Below, piece after piece: positions 1 to 9,292 of a DNA stretch of 64,000 bases. The DNA comes from Cetobacterium ceti. Its GTDB lineage: Bacteria > Fusobacteriota > Fusobacteriia > Fusobacteriales > Fusobacteriaceae. The position numbers and the translations under genes were made by a program. The notes under the pieces are model-generated. The model ran no database searches, had not been told where the DNA came from, and saw only the letters and a list, made by a program, of their open reading frames with translations. Where the stretch lies: positions 30,543 through 94,542 of the forward strand of contig NZ_FUWX01000013.1 in the NCBI RefSeq assembly GCF_900167275.1, in the 5' to 3' direction. Position 1 is the first letter of the stretch, and every line of letters begins with the position of its first letter.

Positions 1-1
1 T

Positions 2-571
2 TTAGCAGAATTATTAGGAGTTAGTAGAGTGTCCGTAAGAGAAGCTATTAGTAAAATGGTAGCAATGGGATTATTAATAAAAAAAAGAGGTGGAGGAAGT
101 TATGTTAAAGAAATAACTCCAGTGGATTATATGGATAAATTACTACCATTTTTAGTTTTAGGCGATGGGGATTATATAGAGATTTTACAGTTACGAATGT
201 CTTTAGATGTACTAGGTGTTAAGTTATTTATTGAAAATAAAGACGAATATATAATAAATGAGTTAAAAATAATACATAAAAAATTAATTGAAAATAAAAA
301 TAATCCTAAAGAATTTTTTATGGAAGATATGAATTTTCATAAGTGTATTATGAAAGGTAGTAAAAATCTTTTAATATATAAGGTATTTGAAATGATTGTA
401 CAGATAATGGGATATCATGCAAAGGAACAATATTTCCAATTACCATTAATAAATAGAATCGATGAACATAATCTTATATTAGAAGCCATTTTAAATGAAG
501 ATATTGAAATTGCTCAAATTTATATGAAAAGACACTTAGAAAGAACAATTTCAGATTTAAAAAGAAAATGA
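2..571 (+). CDS. GntR/FadR-family transcriptional regulator (5' truncated by window edge)
   Basis: The reading frame is open from base 2, and the first codons read LAELLGVSRVSVREAI, the recognition part of a GntR winged helix-turn-helix, so the true start lies before the window. The rest resembles the FCD ligand-binding domain of the FadR subfamily: acidic and histidine residues in DMNFH, EHNLI and KRHLE sit where FCD proteins bind a metal and a carboxylate effector. It lies 138 bp upstream of a glycerate kinase and a GntP permease on the same strand, so it probably controls glycerate or sugar-acid uptake and phosphorylation. Effector and operator are not visible. Confidence 0.85.
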   Translation, partial: LAELLGVSRVSVREAISKMVAMGLLIKKRGGGSYVKEITPVDYMDKLLPFLVLGDGDYIEILQLRMSLDVLGVKLFIENKDEYIINELKIIHKKLIENKNNPKEFFMEDMNFHKCIMKGSKNLLIYKVFEMIVQIMGYHAKEQYFQLPLINRIDEHNLILEAILNEDIEIAQIYMKRHLERTISDLKRK

Positions 572-709
572 TTGACTTTTTATGAAAAAAAATGTAACTT
601 TTATGTATAGTTGTAATACACATTATATAAAATATAGAATATAATGGCATTTATTTAAAAAAAATTTAAATAATTATTTATTTGTATGACAGATTTTTGA
701 GGAGGTTTT

Positions 710-1864
710 ATGAAAGTAGTAATTGCAATTGATTCGTTTAAAGGAAGTTTATCTTCTAATGAATTGGGAGATGCTTTAAGTTTAGGAATAAAAAAAATAT
801 ATAAAGATGCTGAAATTATAAAAATACCTATTGCGGACGGTGGAGAAGGAACTGTTGAAGCAATGGTTGAAGGAACTGAAGGAAAATTTATTGAAGTAGA
901 AGTTCATGATCCTTTAATGAATAAAATAAAAGCTATATATGGAATTTTAGGAGATGGAAAAACAGCAATAATTGAAATGGCAATAGCTTCAGGATTACCA
1001 TTAGTTCCTGCGGAAAAAAGAAATCCTAATAAAACTACAACTTTTGGAACAGGAGAACTTATAAAAGATGCTATAAAAAAAGGGTGTAGAGAATTTATAA
1101 TTGGAATAGGAGGAAGTGCAACCAATGATGGTGGATTGGGAATGATGCAAGCTCTAGGTTATAAATTTTATGATAAAGAAGGTAAAGAATTAGGACAAGG
1201 TGGAGAAATTATGAATCAAATTGAAAAAATTGATTCAACACAAGCATTAGAAGAGTTATCTCAATGCAAATTTTTAGTAGCTTGTGATGTAGACAATCCA
1301 TTTTATGGACCAAGAGGTGCTGCTCATGTATATGGAAAACAAAAAGGTGCAAATGAGCAAATGATTTTAGAATTAGATAATGGATTAAAACATTTATCTG
1401 AAATTTTAAATAAAACTTATAATATAGATATCAGTAATTTACCTGGAGCAGGAGCAGCAGGAGGATTAGGAGGAGGACTAGTTGCCTTTTTAAATGGAAT
1501 TTTAAAACCCGGTATAGAAATAATATTAGAAAAAGTTGAATTTGAAAAAAAAGTAATAAATAGCGATTTTGTAATTACAGGAGAAGGAAGAATAGATTTT
1601 CAAACTGTAATGGGTAAAGCTCCTGTTGGAGTTTCTAAATTAGCTAAAAAGTATAATATTCCAGTTATTGCCTTAGCAGGTTCTGTGGCTGATGATGCAG
1701 ATAAAACTCATGAAGCAGGAATAGATTCAATTTTTTCTATAATAAATTATCCAATTTCATTAGAAGATGCTATGAAAAAAGAAAATAGTAAAAAATTTGT
1801 TGAAAAAAATGCAGAAGAAATTTTTAGATTAATTAAAATATGTGAAAATAAATTTAGTAAATAA
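710..1864 (+). CDS. glxK: Glycerate kinase (GarK/GlxK family)
   Basis: A 384-residue protein of the class II glycerate kinase family, which phosphorylates D-glycerate, usually to 2-phosphoglycerate, feeding lower glycolysis. Family landmarks are the start MKVVIAIDSFKGSLSS, the glycine-rich GIGGSATNDGG near residue 135, GAGAAGGLGGGL near 245 and TGEGRIDFQT near 290. Length matches the family. ATG follows a strong GGAGG. The GntP permease begins 11 bp after the stop, so the two form an operon, with the GntR-type gene just upstream as the likely regulator. Confidence 0.93.
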   Translation: MKVVIAIDSFKGSLSSNELGDALSLGIKKIYKDAEIIKIPIADGGEGTVEAMVEGTEGKFIEVEVHDPLMNKIKAIYGILGDGKTAIIEMAIASGLPLVPAEKRNPNKTTTFGTGELIKDAIKKGCREFIIGIGGSATNDGGLGMMQALGYKFYDKEGKELGQGGEIMNQIEKIDSTQALEELSQCKFLVACDVDNPFYGPRGAAHVYGKQKGANEQMILELDNGLKHLSEILNKTYNIDISNLPGAGAAGGLGGGLVAFLNGILKPGIEIILEKVEFEKKVINSDFVITGEGRIDFQTVMGKAPVGVSKLAKKYNIPVIALAGSVADDADKTHEAGIDSIFSIINYPISLEDAMKKENSKKFVEKNAEEIFRLIKICENKFSK

Positions 1865-1875
1865 GGGGGATTTAT

Positions 1876-3120
1876 ATGACAGCTTTTGGAGCAATTTTAG
1901 GGTTAATTATAGCTATTATTTTAATTATAAGAAAAGCTAATCCAGCATATTCTTTAATACTTGGAGCAGTTATTGGTGGTTTAGCTGGAGGAGTTTCATT
2001 ACCTGAAACTGTAAAATTAATGATTGATGGAATTAAAGATATTTCACCAGCAATTATCCGTATTTTAACTGCAGGGGTGTTAGCTGGAGTTTTAATAAAA
2101 ACAGGAGCAGCAATAAAAATAGCAGAAACTATTATTGAAAAATTAGGAGAAAAAAGAGCTTTAATAGCTTTAGCTTTATCAGCATTTATTTTAACAGCTA
2201 TAGGAGTATTTGTAGATGTAGCAGTAATAACTGTTGCACCAATAGCCTTAGCTATTGGGAAAAAGCTGAATTTATCTAGAATGTCTATTTTATTAGCTAT
2301 GATTGGTGGAGGAAAATCTGGAAATATAATTTCTCCAAATCCAAATACAATTGCAGCAGCAGAAAATTTTGGAGCATCATTACCTTCTGTAATGTGGGCA
2401 AATATAATTCCGGCAATTATAGGTTTAATAGCTACAGGGATAATTGCTAAATCTCTAATTGAAAAAGGAGAAAAAATTACAGATACAATTATTCACCACG
2501 AGGAAACTCAGCTTCCTAGTTTTATAGGGAGTATAATAGGACCTATTGTTACAATAATTTTATTAGCTCTTAGACCAATTGCAGGAATTAACATAGATCC
2601 TTTAATTGCATTGCCAGTTGGTGGACTTGTTGGAATTGTAGCAATGAAAAAAATAAAATATTTAAAAGAATCTATGGAGTATGGATTAAATAGAATGACA
2701 GGAGTAGCAATTTTATTAGTTGGAACAGGAACTATTTCTGGAATTATAAAAAATTCTACATTAAAAGATGTAATTTTAGATTTACTAAAAAAAGCAAATG
2801 TTGGTGAACAATTAATTGCACCAATTTCAGGAGCCTTAATGTCTGCAGCAACTGCATCGACAACTGCAGGAGCTACAATAGCTTCAGCGACATTTTCAGG
2901 AGCAATTTTAGCAGCTGGAATTAGTGCTGTGGCAGGAGCGGCTATGATAAATGCAGGAGCTACAGTTTTAGATCACTTACCTCATGGATCTTTTTTCCAT
3001 GCAACAGGTGGAGCTACAAATGTTTCTTTAAGTGAAAGAATGAAATTAATTCCTTATGAAAGTGCAATAGGTCTTATTTTAGCAACGGTATCTACAATTG
3101 TAGCAATATTTATTTATTAA
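1876..3120 (+). CDS. GntP-family permease (probable glycerate or sugar-acid importer)
   Basis: A 414-residue, strongly hydrophobic polytopic inner-membrane protein with about 12 predicted membrane spans and the glycine- and alanine-rich helices typical of gluconate:H+ symporters. Features include GGGKSGNIISPNPNT near residue 140 and DHLPHGSFFHATGG near the C-terminus, which match the GntP/YgbN type. It is co-transcribed with the glycerate kinase, so glycerate is the most likely substrate, but the family also carries gluconate and related acids. A GGGGG ribosome-binding site lies just before the ATG. Confidence 0.88.
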   Translation: MTAFGAILGLIIAIILIIRKANPAYSLILGAVIGGLAGGVSLPETVKLMIDGIKDISPAIIRILTAGVLAGVLIKTGAAIKIAETIIEKLGEKRALIALALSAFILTAIGVFVDVAVITVAPIALAIGKKLNLSRMSILLAMIGGGKSGNIISPNPNTIAAAENFGASLPSVMWANIIPAIIGLIATGIIAKSLIEKGEKITDTIIHHEETQLPSFIGSIIGPIVTIILLALRPIAGINIDPLIALPVGGLVGIVAMKKIKYLKESMEYGLNRMTGVAILLVGTGTISGIIKNSTLKDVILDLLKKANVGEQLIAPISGALMSAATASTTAGATIASATFSGAILAAGISAVAGAAMINAGATVLDHLPHGSFFHATGGATNVSLSERMKLIPYESAIGLILATVSTIVAIFIY

Positions 3121-3188
3121 TATTTCTTGATTTTTAAATTTTTCTAACGTAAACTATACCTAAGATTTAAGTCTTTTGGGAGGAAAAT

Positions 3189-3689
3189 ATGGTTAAGAAA
3201 TTCATAAATAATTTACTAGAAAAATCTATATTTTATGAAATAATAAAACAAACTTTTTATGGTTCTATTATTTTTTTATTGGAATTTATTTTAGGAATTT
3301 TATTAATTGGAGTATGGCTTTGGATTAAAGAAAAGAGTATATTCTTTGCTTTTTTGACATTTTTTACTCCAATAGCATTTTTTAATATATTTGAAACAAT
3401 GTTAATTCCTATTTTTTTTACAATATCATTAATCCAAGATAAATTTAAATTCTTATTAGAGAAAAGTAGAAGTTTGTTTTTGTCTTCAATAGTTATTTTT
3501 TTAGTTTTATATCCAGGATTATATATTTTTAAAGAATTTTTTATACTTATTAATAATTTTCATTATATAAATATAAGTGATATTGTTGGATTAACAAATG
3601 GTTCTTTTAGAATATTTGGATATTATATATATATAGTTATGCTCTTAGCAGTTGTAACAATAGTAAATACAATAAAAGATAATGACTAA
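3189..3689 (+). CDS. Hypothetical integral membrane protein
   Basis: A 166-residue protein with four hydrophobic stretches (about residues 20-45, 52-76, 93-115 and 140-160) and no recognisable motif. A GGGAGG precedes the ATG. It sits 68 bp after the GntP permease and ends at an intrinsic terminator, so it may have its own promoter (a TATACC -10-like element is upstream) or be the last gene of the glycerate transcript. I do not recognise a family. Confidence 0.6.
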   Translation: MVKKFINNLLEKSIFYEIIKQTFYGSIIFLLEFILGILLIGVWLWIKEKSIFFAFLTFFTPIAFFNIFETMLIPIFFTISLIQDKFKFLLEKSRSLFLSSIVIFLVLYPGLYIFKEFFILINNFHYINISDIVGLTNGSFRIFGYYIYIVMLLAVVTIVNTIKDND

Positions 3690-3694
3690 GAATT

Positions 3695-3725
3695 AAACCA
3701 CTAGAAATAGTGGTTTTTTTATTTT
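3695..3725 (+). terminator. Intrinsic terminator after the 3189-3689 gene
   Basis: Perfect 9-bp arms (aaaccacta / tagtggttt) with a GAAA loop, followed by a T-run. Confidence 0.9.
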
Positions 3726-3728
3726 TTG

Positions 3729-3757
3729 TTTACAAATAATTAAAAATATATTAAAAT
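3729..3757 (+). promoter_or_regulatory. Predicted sigma-70 promoter of the SGNH autotransporter
   Basis: TTTACA and TAAAAT are separated by exactly 17 bp, about 50 bp upstream of the autotransporter ATG at 3807, which has its own GGAGG. Confidence 0.55.
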
Positions 3758-3806
3758 TACATTAACTTAAATTAAGAGGGGAGAAATACTACATCTAGGA
3801 GGACAG

Positions 3807-6800
3807 ATGAAATATTTTATTAGTAGCTTAATTTTATCTACACATTTACTTTATGGAGGAGATTTTATTGTTTTTGGAGACAGTCTGAGTGATACGGGAA
3901 ATTTAGCTCGTTTTACTCATAACTCTGGAAAAATCTATGATGAAAACTTTGCCAACTATTTGGGAGAAGATTTTCCATCCCCTACAGGTGGATCGAGAAT
4001 TTTAGTTGATGAAGTTATTAACAAAAGACCAGGATTTATGAAAGGTCCTAACTTTGCTGTTGGGGGAGCAACTGCAAATGTGGATTTAGGAATGGGAAAT
4101 GGTTTTTTTCAAGGTGGATTTATTAAGATGACAGGAGAAAAGGAAATTAATTATTTTCTAAATGATAAACCACAAAATTTACAGGATAAAAAATTTGTAT
4201 ATTGGTTTGGAGGTAATGATTTAAGACTTGCCTCAGAAAAAGTTCACGAATATTCCTCAAAGAACAATCCTATTATAAACAAAAGTATAAAAGATGTAAA
4301 AAGCCAAATAAAAACTTTAATAGATAAGGGAGCTAAATTTATTATTGTACCTAATAGTCCGGATATGGCTTATACACCTGCATTTTTTAAAAATTTTGCT
4401 ACAACAGTAAAAATTAATGGAAATACTTTAATGGGAAAAAGACATTGGTATAAAAAAGGACTTCCATCTACTTTTTTAGATAATTTAGTAGATGAGCCTG
4501 TGGGTGTAAAGGAAACTGATGTTAATGAAGTAGTTAAAGAAAGTATTAGAAAAATTTTAATTGCCCAGGGAGAAACAGATATTGATAAACAAACAGAAAT
4601 CTGGTTTAAACAATATAAAGCAGAAAGAGAATTAGTTACAGATTTAGTAAATTATTATAATGATGGCGTAACTTCAGCTATAAATGATTTAAAAAGAGAT
4701 GATCTTATTATAATAAGACCTGACACAAACAAGACTTTAAATGAGATTATAAAACACCCATCATATTATGGATTTACTAATATTACAGGAACCGCCGTAG
4801 TTCAGTATTCTGATGCAATTACTAATATTAAAAAATGGGGTTCTGGTACTGGTGATGAAAGAGCCGGTGCTTTCGAACCTGAAGATGGGAAAGGTGGCCT
4901 AGGTGGAATAGATAAACCTAATTTATGGGGAAAGGGTAAAAAATTTGCTTTTTCAGATCCTGTTCATCCATCTCCTGAAATGCATAGAATGCTATCTGAT
5001 TATATAATTACAATGATGGAAACAAAAGATGGAGTAGTAGAAGATACATCTGCTAACTATAATTTTACTTTTGGTAAATATATCCCTTTTGGAGCTGTAA
5101 GGGAAAGTTTAGGTAAAACAAAAAATCTTGAAAATTATAGATTTAAAAGTGATGGGACTGCTATTTATGCAACAAATAAAAATTCTGTAATTAATCTAAA
5201 TAATTTCGATATTAATAGTTTAGGAAGAGTGACTTCTACAGTTCTTGCTGAAAATGGTGGAGTTATTAACTTAAACAATGGAACAGTTAAAGTTACTCGT
5301 GGAACATCATTAACTTATCCTTTTGCAGTTAGAGTAAATGGTAAAAATTCACAAATTATATCTAATGATAACTTTATTTTAGCTGTAGGGAAAAATGCTG
5401 TGGGAGTTTCTGTTGGAAATAAAGGAGTATTCAGAAGTATAAATGATAAAATTTTAACTCAAGGGGATGGATTACATATTTGGAATGGAACAGCATTTTT
5501 AAATGATGCAAATATTGTATCTCAAGATAATAGTGCTGTTTGGGTATTCTCAAATAAAAAAGAAGATAATTCTATGGTTAATTTTGTAGGATCAAAATTA
5601 GATGGAAAGAATACAGCAATAGATATCAGCCCTAATATAACAAAAACTCCTGTTAATGTAACAATCACTTTAAATAATTCTATTATTAATGGAAATATTA
5701 AAACTGCTGAAAAAAGTATATCTGATATAACATTAAGAAAAAGTAAATGGTCAATGAAGGGGAATTCTAATGTTACAAATTTAAAAACAAGAAACAGTGA
5801 AATTTTCTTTCCAACTGGTGATGAGATGCATACCTTAGAAATTAAAGGAGATTATTATGGGGGTAATTCTATAATTCATATGCATGGAAATTTAGCCGGC
5901 GACAATTCTCCTACTGACAAGTTAGTTGTAAAAGGTCTTACTTCTGGAAGAACACTTATAGATTATAAAAATCATAAAGGACTAGGAGATCATACAAAAG
6001 ATGGGATTAAAATTATTGATTTATATGGTCAAGGAGCTGGGTGTGATTTTAAACTTATAAAACCTATATATGTAGGCCCTTATGAGTATACTTTGATTAG
6101 TGGAATTAATAAAAAAACTGGATCTGAAGATTATTATTTAACTTCTAGTTTAGAAAAAGTTGGAAATGAATATTTTGTTCCTGCAATGTTAATGGCCGAA
6201 AGTAAAAATATTCAAAATTTAAAAGTTACCAAAGAACAAGAAAGGATTTATTTAATTAAACCTAAAGTTGTTGCAAAGGCTTTAGGAAGTTATGGAACTA
6301 TTGTAAATTCTTTAACTAATATTTCTCATTTTAATAGAAATAATCAGATTAATTTTACTTTAGATAATAGTAATTATAAATTAAAAGATAATTTTTATGA
6401 AATAAAAGCTTCTGGTACAAATAATAGACTTGAATATCCTCTTTGGGAAAAAGGGGGATTATATTTTACTGTAAATACAGGTAAATATAAATTAAAAGAT
6501 AAAAAGAGAATTCATTATAAAAAAAATCCTAATATAGGAAATATTAAATATTCTGAATATGGAATTGGAATATATCAAGGCCAAAATTTAAATAAAAATA
6601 TATCCTTAGATCATATTTTAGGTATTAAAACTATTAAAAATAAATATAATGGAATAGATTATTTAAATGAAACAAATAAAGGATATTCTGTAGTAGGCTC
6701 TGAATTAATTGAATATAAAATAAAAGTAAATAAAAATATTAATATTATTCCTCAATTTACTTTAGATGGAGTCTATCAAGAATTAGCTGCAAATAAAAAT

Positions 6801-7076
6801 GGAGTATTAAGATATAATATTGGAAATAAATTAGAGTATAATTATAATAAATTCCAAATAAATGGTCTTTTTAAATATTATGAAAATTTAAAATCTCCAA
6901 AAGATATTAATGTAGATGGAATTAATTTTGATTCTAACTTTAATAAAAAAGGAATTTCTTACTCTTTAGGTGGAACATATTCTATTAAAAATAATTATAA
7001 ATTAATTTTAGATATTATAAAATCTGAAAAAATTAGTAGTACTTCTTATAAATTAGGTTTAGAATATAAATTTTAA
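3807..7076 (+). CDS. Autotransporter with N-terminal SGNH/GDSL esterase domain
   Basis: A 1089-residue exported protein in three parts. A short signal peptide (about residues 1-17) is followed at once by an SGNH hydrolase: block I FGDSLSDTGN with nucleophile Ser26, block III with GGNDLRL, and block V DPVHPSPEMH carrying the Asp-His pair. Residues about 420-760 are a repetitive Asn/Gly-rich passenger with beta-helix-like NLNN and VNGKN repeats. The last ~260 residues alternate polar and hydrophobic positions and end in LGLEYKF, an outer-membrane beta-barrel with a terminal Phe. It is likely a surface esterase or lipase secreted by the type V route, related in plan to EstA-type GDSL autotransporters. 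It is flanked by terminators on both sides, so it is monocistronic. Confidence 0.9.
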   Translation: MKYFISSLILSTHLLYGGDFIVFGDSLSDTGNLARFTHNSGKIYDENFANYLGEDFPSPTGGSRILVDEVINKRPGFMKGPNFAVGGATANVDLGMGNGFFQGGFIKMTGEKEINYFLNDKPQNLQDKKFVYWFGGNDLRLASEKVHEYSSKNNPIINKSIKDVKSQIKTLIDKGAKFIIVPNSPDMAYTPAFFKNFATTVKINGNTLMGKRHWYKKGLPSTFLDNLVDEPVGVKETDVNEVVKESIRKILIAQGETDIDKQTEIWFKQYKAERELVTDLVNYYNDGVTSAINDLKRDDLIIIRPDTNKTLNEIIKHPSYYGFTNITGTAVVQYSDAITNIKKWGSGTGDERAGAFEPEDGKGGLGGIDKPNLWGKGKKFAFSDPVHPSPEMHRMLSDYIITMMETKDGVVEDTSANYNFTFGKYIPFGAVRESLGKTKNLENYRFKSDGTAIYATNKNSVINLNNFDINSLGRVTSTVLAENGGVINLNNGTVKVTRGTSLTYPFAVRVNGKNSQIISNDNFILAVGKNAVGVSVGNKGVFRSINDKILTQGDGLHIWNGTAFLNDANIVSQDNSAVWVFSNKKEDNSMVNFVGSKLDGKNTAIDISPNITKTPVNVTITLNNSIINGNIKTAEKSISDITLRKSKWSMKGNSNVTNLKTRNSEIFFPTGDEMHTLEIKGDYYGGNSIIHMHGNLAGDNSPTDKLVVKGLTSGRTLIDYKNHKGLGDHTKDGIKIIDLYGQGAGCDFKLIKPIYVGPYEYTLISGINKKTGSEDYYLTSSLEKVGNEYFVPAMLMAESKNIQNLKVTKEQERIYLIKPKVVAKALGSYGTIVNSLTNISHFNRNNQINFTLDNSNYKLKDNFYEIKASGTNNRLEYPLWEKGGLYFTVNTGKYKLKDKKRIHYKKNPNIGNIKYSEYGIGIYQGQNLNKNISLDHILGIKTIKNKYNGIDYLNETNKGYSVVGSELIEYKIKVNKNINIIPQFTLDGVYQELAANKNGVLRYNIGNKLEYNYNKFQINGLFKYYENLKSPKDINVDGINFDSNFNKKGISYSLGGTYSIKNNYKLILDIIKSEKISSTSYKLGLEYKF

Positions 7077-7083
7077 TAAAAAG

Positions 7084-7108
7084 AGCTAGGTCAAAAAATG
7101 ACCTAGCT
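7084..7108. terminator. Bidirectional intrinsic terminator between convergent genes
   Basis: Arms agctaggtca / tgacctagct enclose AAAAA, with A- and T-rich flanks. It overlaps the stop codon of the minus-strand regulator. Confidence 0.8.
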
Positions 7109-7768
7109 TATAAAATAATCTTCATTTAAGATTTTATATTTATATCTATCTATTTTTTCTAAAATTCCATCCTTAACATAGTTTCCAAGGGCTCTAGATA
7201 AAGAAGGTCTTGTTACTTGGAATTGTTCAGCCAATTCTTTAATTGAAACTTTTAAAGTAATAAAACTACCTTTCATATTTTCTTTAATATAAGAATTTAA
7301 TTTTTCTTCAATAGTTTTATTATTAAAATTATCCCAAACTTTTTTTGAAAGAAATTGAGCCTTATTAGATATGGAATTCAAAAAATTATTTAATATAGTT
7401 AAATTATTTTGAAATAATTTAACTAAAGGTTTTTTATCGATTTTTAATATAATTACATTATTTTTAGCAATAATATCCACTGGGAAAAATTTTTTATTTC
7501 CAAAAATAAAAGCTGAAGCTAAAATATCTCCTTTATTTAAAATTTCAACGGGAGTTACTTCACCTGAACTTTTTAACATTTCTGTTTTAACAGTTCCTTG
7601 AATAATAATATAAACACCATCTATTTCATCTCCCCGAAATTTAATAATATCAGTAGATTTATACTCTTCAAGAAAATATCCATATTGATCTAAAATTTCT
7701 CTTATTTCTTCATTTTTAATATTTTCAAATAAAAAAGTATTCTTTAAAACAGCTATTATTTCTTTCAT
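7103..7768 (-). CDS. Crp/Fnr-family transcriptional regulator lacking cysteines
   Basis: A 221-residue protein with an N-terminal cyclic-nucleotide-binding-like beta-barrel (GDEIDGVYIIIQGTVKTEM near residue 50) and a C-terminal HTH (IKELAEQFQVTRPSLSRAL). It has no cysteine, so it cannot bind a [4Fe-4S] cluster as FNR does, and the cAMP-contact residues of CRP are not evident; the effector is unknown. The start is the ATG at 7768, six bases after AGGAG, rather than the upstream TTG. It follows the MFS transporter by 22 bp on the same strand, so the two are probably one operon and the regulator may control the transporter. Confidence 0.85.
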   Translation of the reverse strand: MKEIIAVLKNTFLFENIKNEEIREILDQYGYFLEEYKSTDIIKFRGDEIDGVYIIIQGTVKTEMLKSSGEVTPVEILNKGDILASAFIFGNKKFFPVDIIAKNNVIILKIDKKPLVKLFQNNLTILNNFLNSISNKAQFLSKKVWDNFNNKTIEEKLNSYIKENMKGSFITLKVSIKELAEQFQVTRPSLSRALGNYVKDGILEKIDRYKYKILNEDYFIS

Positions 7769-7790
7769 AATCAACTCCTAGATTTTTCTT

Positions 7791-9134
7791 CTATTCTACC
7801 ACTGCTGATTCAAGAATGGAAGTTTCTTCTTTTTTTGGAGGTCTATTGTATTTTTTTGTATATACTACTAATAATAAAATAGAAGCAATTATATAGATAG
7901 TTCCAGTAATATAATATGCTTTTCCATATCCATTTGGTAAATTAAATATAAACTCTTTTCCTATTAGTCCTGCAATAACTTGTCCTAATCCTTGAACAAT
8001 ATATATTACAGAATTATATGCAGGACGAGCTTCTTTAGTTACAAATTCCATTGGTAAGGCCTGTTGAACTGGTTGGGCAGCATTCATAAATCCAGATCTT
8101 AAAAATAATCCAAGTCCTACAGCTATAACCATGTGAGAACCAAAAAGAGCTCCATTTGCTATTATAAGCATGAAAGGAACAGAAACCAAAGCTAATCCAC
8201 CTAAAGTCATAACTCTTCCTATATGTTTTACAATCCATGGAGATATCATAATGAAAACAACCATAGATAAATATTGATATGAAATTAAAGCTGAAGTTGT
8301 TGCTCTATCTATTCCCATTCTACTTAAAAATACTGAGAAATATGGTGTAATTAAAGAAGCACCTAATCTAATTAAAAACGCAAAAACAACAAACATTACA
8401 ATATACTTATTAAGAAAAGCTTTCCAATCTTTTTTTTCATTTATATTAGTTGCTTTTTTAACTCTTCTATAATCTTCAGGAATCTCTTTAATAAATAAAA
8501 TAGGAATTAAACATAAAATTGCAACAAAAGCATATGTTAGAAGAGCATCTCTATGAGCTCCCATATATGCTTGTAACTCTATTGGACTGAAAGTTTTTAT
8601 TTTTTCAGTTAAAAGTTTACCTTGGCCATAAGAAAGACCTAATCTTTTAGCAAATCTATAAGTAATCATAAATCCACCAGACCAAGTTCCTACAATCATA
8701 CCTGCTATATTTGTCCATAGTGTTGTAGAAAATATTTTTTCTCTATTTTCTTCTGTTGTATAGCAAGTTAAATATGGAGAAAGTATTGCATCAAACATGC
8801 AGACTCCAATCATTACAATAGAAGCAGATATTGCTATTATAGCAACAGATCTTATTTTAGTAATTAAAACCATTCCTATAATAAAAGCTATTGGGGAACA
8901 TGCTAAAACTTTTTTATATCCAAATTTTGGAATAATTAAAAGCATAATAGCCCCTCCATAAAATCCTACTCCCATAATAATCGACATACTTGCTGCAATT
9001 CCTTTAGTTGCAGTAGAGCTATCTAAAAATGTTACCATCGTATCAAGAACAACTCCACTTAAAACCCCCATTACAATATAAGCAAAAATAAACATCCAAC
9101 TATTAAATTTTGCTCTTTTTTCTAAATCCATCAT
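7791..9134 (-). CDS. Major facilitator superfamily transporter
   Basis: A 447-residue protein with about 12 predicted membrane helices in two halves and a central cytoplasmic loop (about residues 200-245). The ATG at 9134 is chosen because TTCCTCC (GGAGGAA on the coding strand) lies six bases upstream; an in-frame start 12 codons earlier has no ribosome-binding site. Substrate is not deducible. It is followed by a Crp-like regulator, which suggests a regulated catabolite or product transporter. Confidence 0.85.
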   Translation of the reverse strand: MMDLEKRAKFNSWMFIFAYIVMGVLSGVVLDTMVTFLDSSTATKGIAASMSIIMGVGFYGGAIMLLIIPKFGYKKVLACSPIAFIIGMVLITKIRSVAIIAISASIVMIGVCMFDAILSPYLTCYTTEENREKIFSTTLWTNIAGMIVGTWSGGFMITYRFAKRLGLSYGQGKLLTEKIKTFSPIELQAYMGAHRDALLTYAFVAILCLIPILFIKEIPEDYRRVKKATNINEKKDWKAFLNKYIVMFVVFAFLIRLGASLITPYFSVFLSRMGIDRATTSALISYQYLSMVVFIMISPWIVKHIGRVMTLGGLALVSVPFMLIIANGALFGSHMVIAVGLGLFLRSGFMNAAQPVQQALPMEFVTKEARPAYNSVIYIVQGLGQVIAGLIGKEFIFNLPNGYGKAYYITGTIYIIASILLLVVYTKKYNRPPKKEETSILESAVVE

Positions 9135-9181
9135 TTCAACTTCCTCCGATTTTGTTTTTAAAAATAGCACTTTAACGATTA

Positions 9182-9213
9182 AAAATACATAATTTTAATA
9201 CAGAATGTATTTT
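9182..9213. promoter_or_regulatory. Inverted repeat between divergent genes (possible operator)
   Basis: Perfect 9-bp arms aaaatacat (9182-9190) and atgtatttt (9205-9213) are separated by 14 bp, in the gap between the divergent MFS and CcdA-thioredoxin genes. It could be bound by the Crp-like regulator. This is inference only. Confidence 0.35.
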
Positions 9214-9292
9214 AATATTATTTTACTGAATAAAAACAGTCAGTGGCAACTAAATTTGATATAATATTATAAAATTTTAAAGGAGGGCTATT

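Noticed and set aside
7103..7768. Oxygen sensor FNR
   Set aside because: The protein contains no cysteine, so no Fe-S cluster can form.
8035..8238. Minus-strand reading frame of 67 codons within the MFS gene
   Set aside because: It lies wholly inside the MFS coding sequence in another frame with no binding site; a shadow of the real gene.
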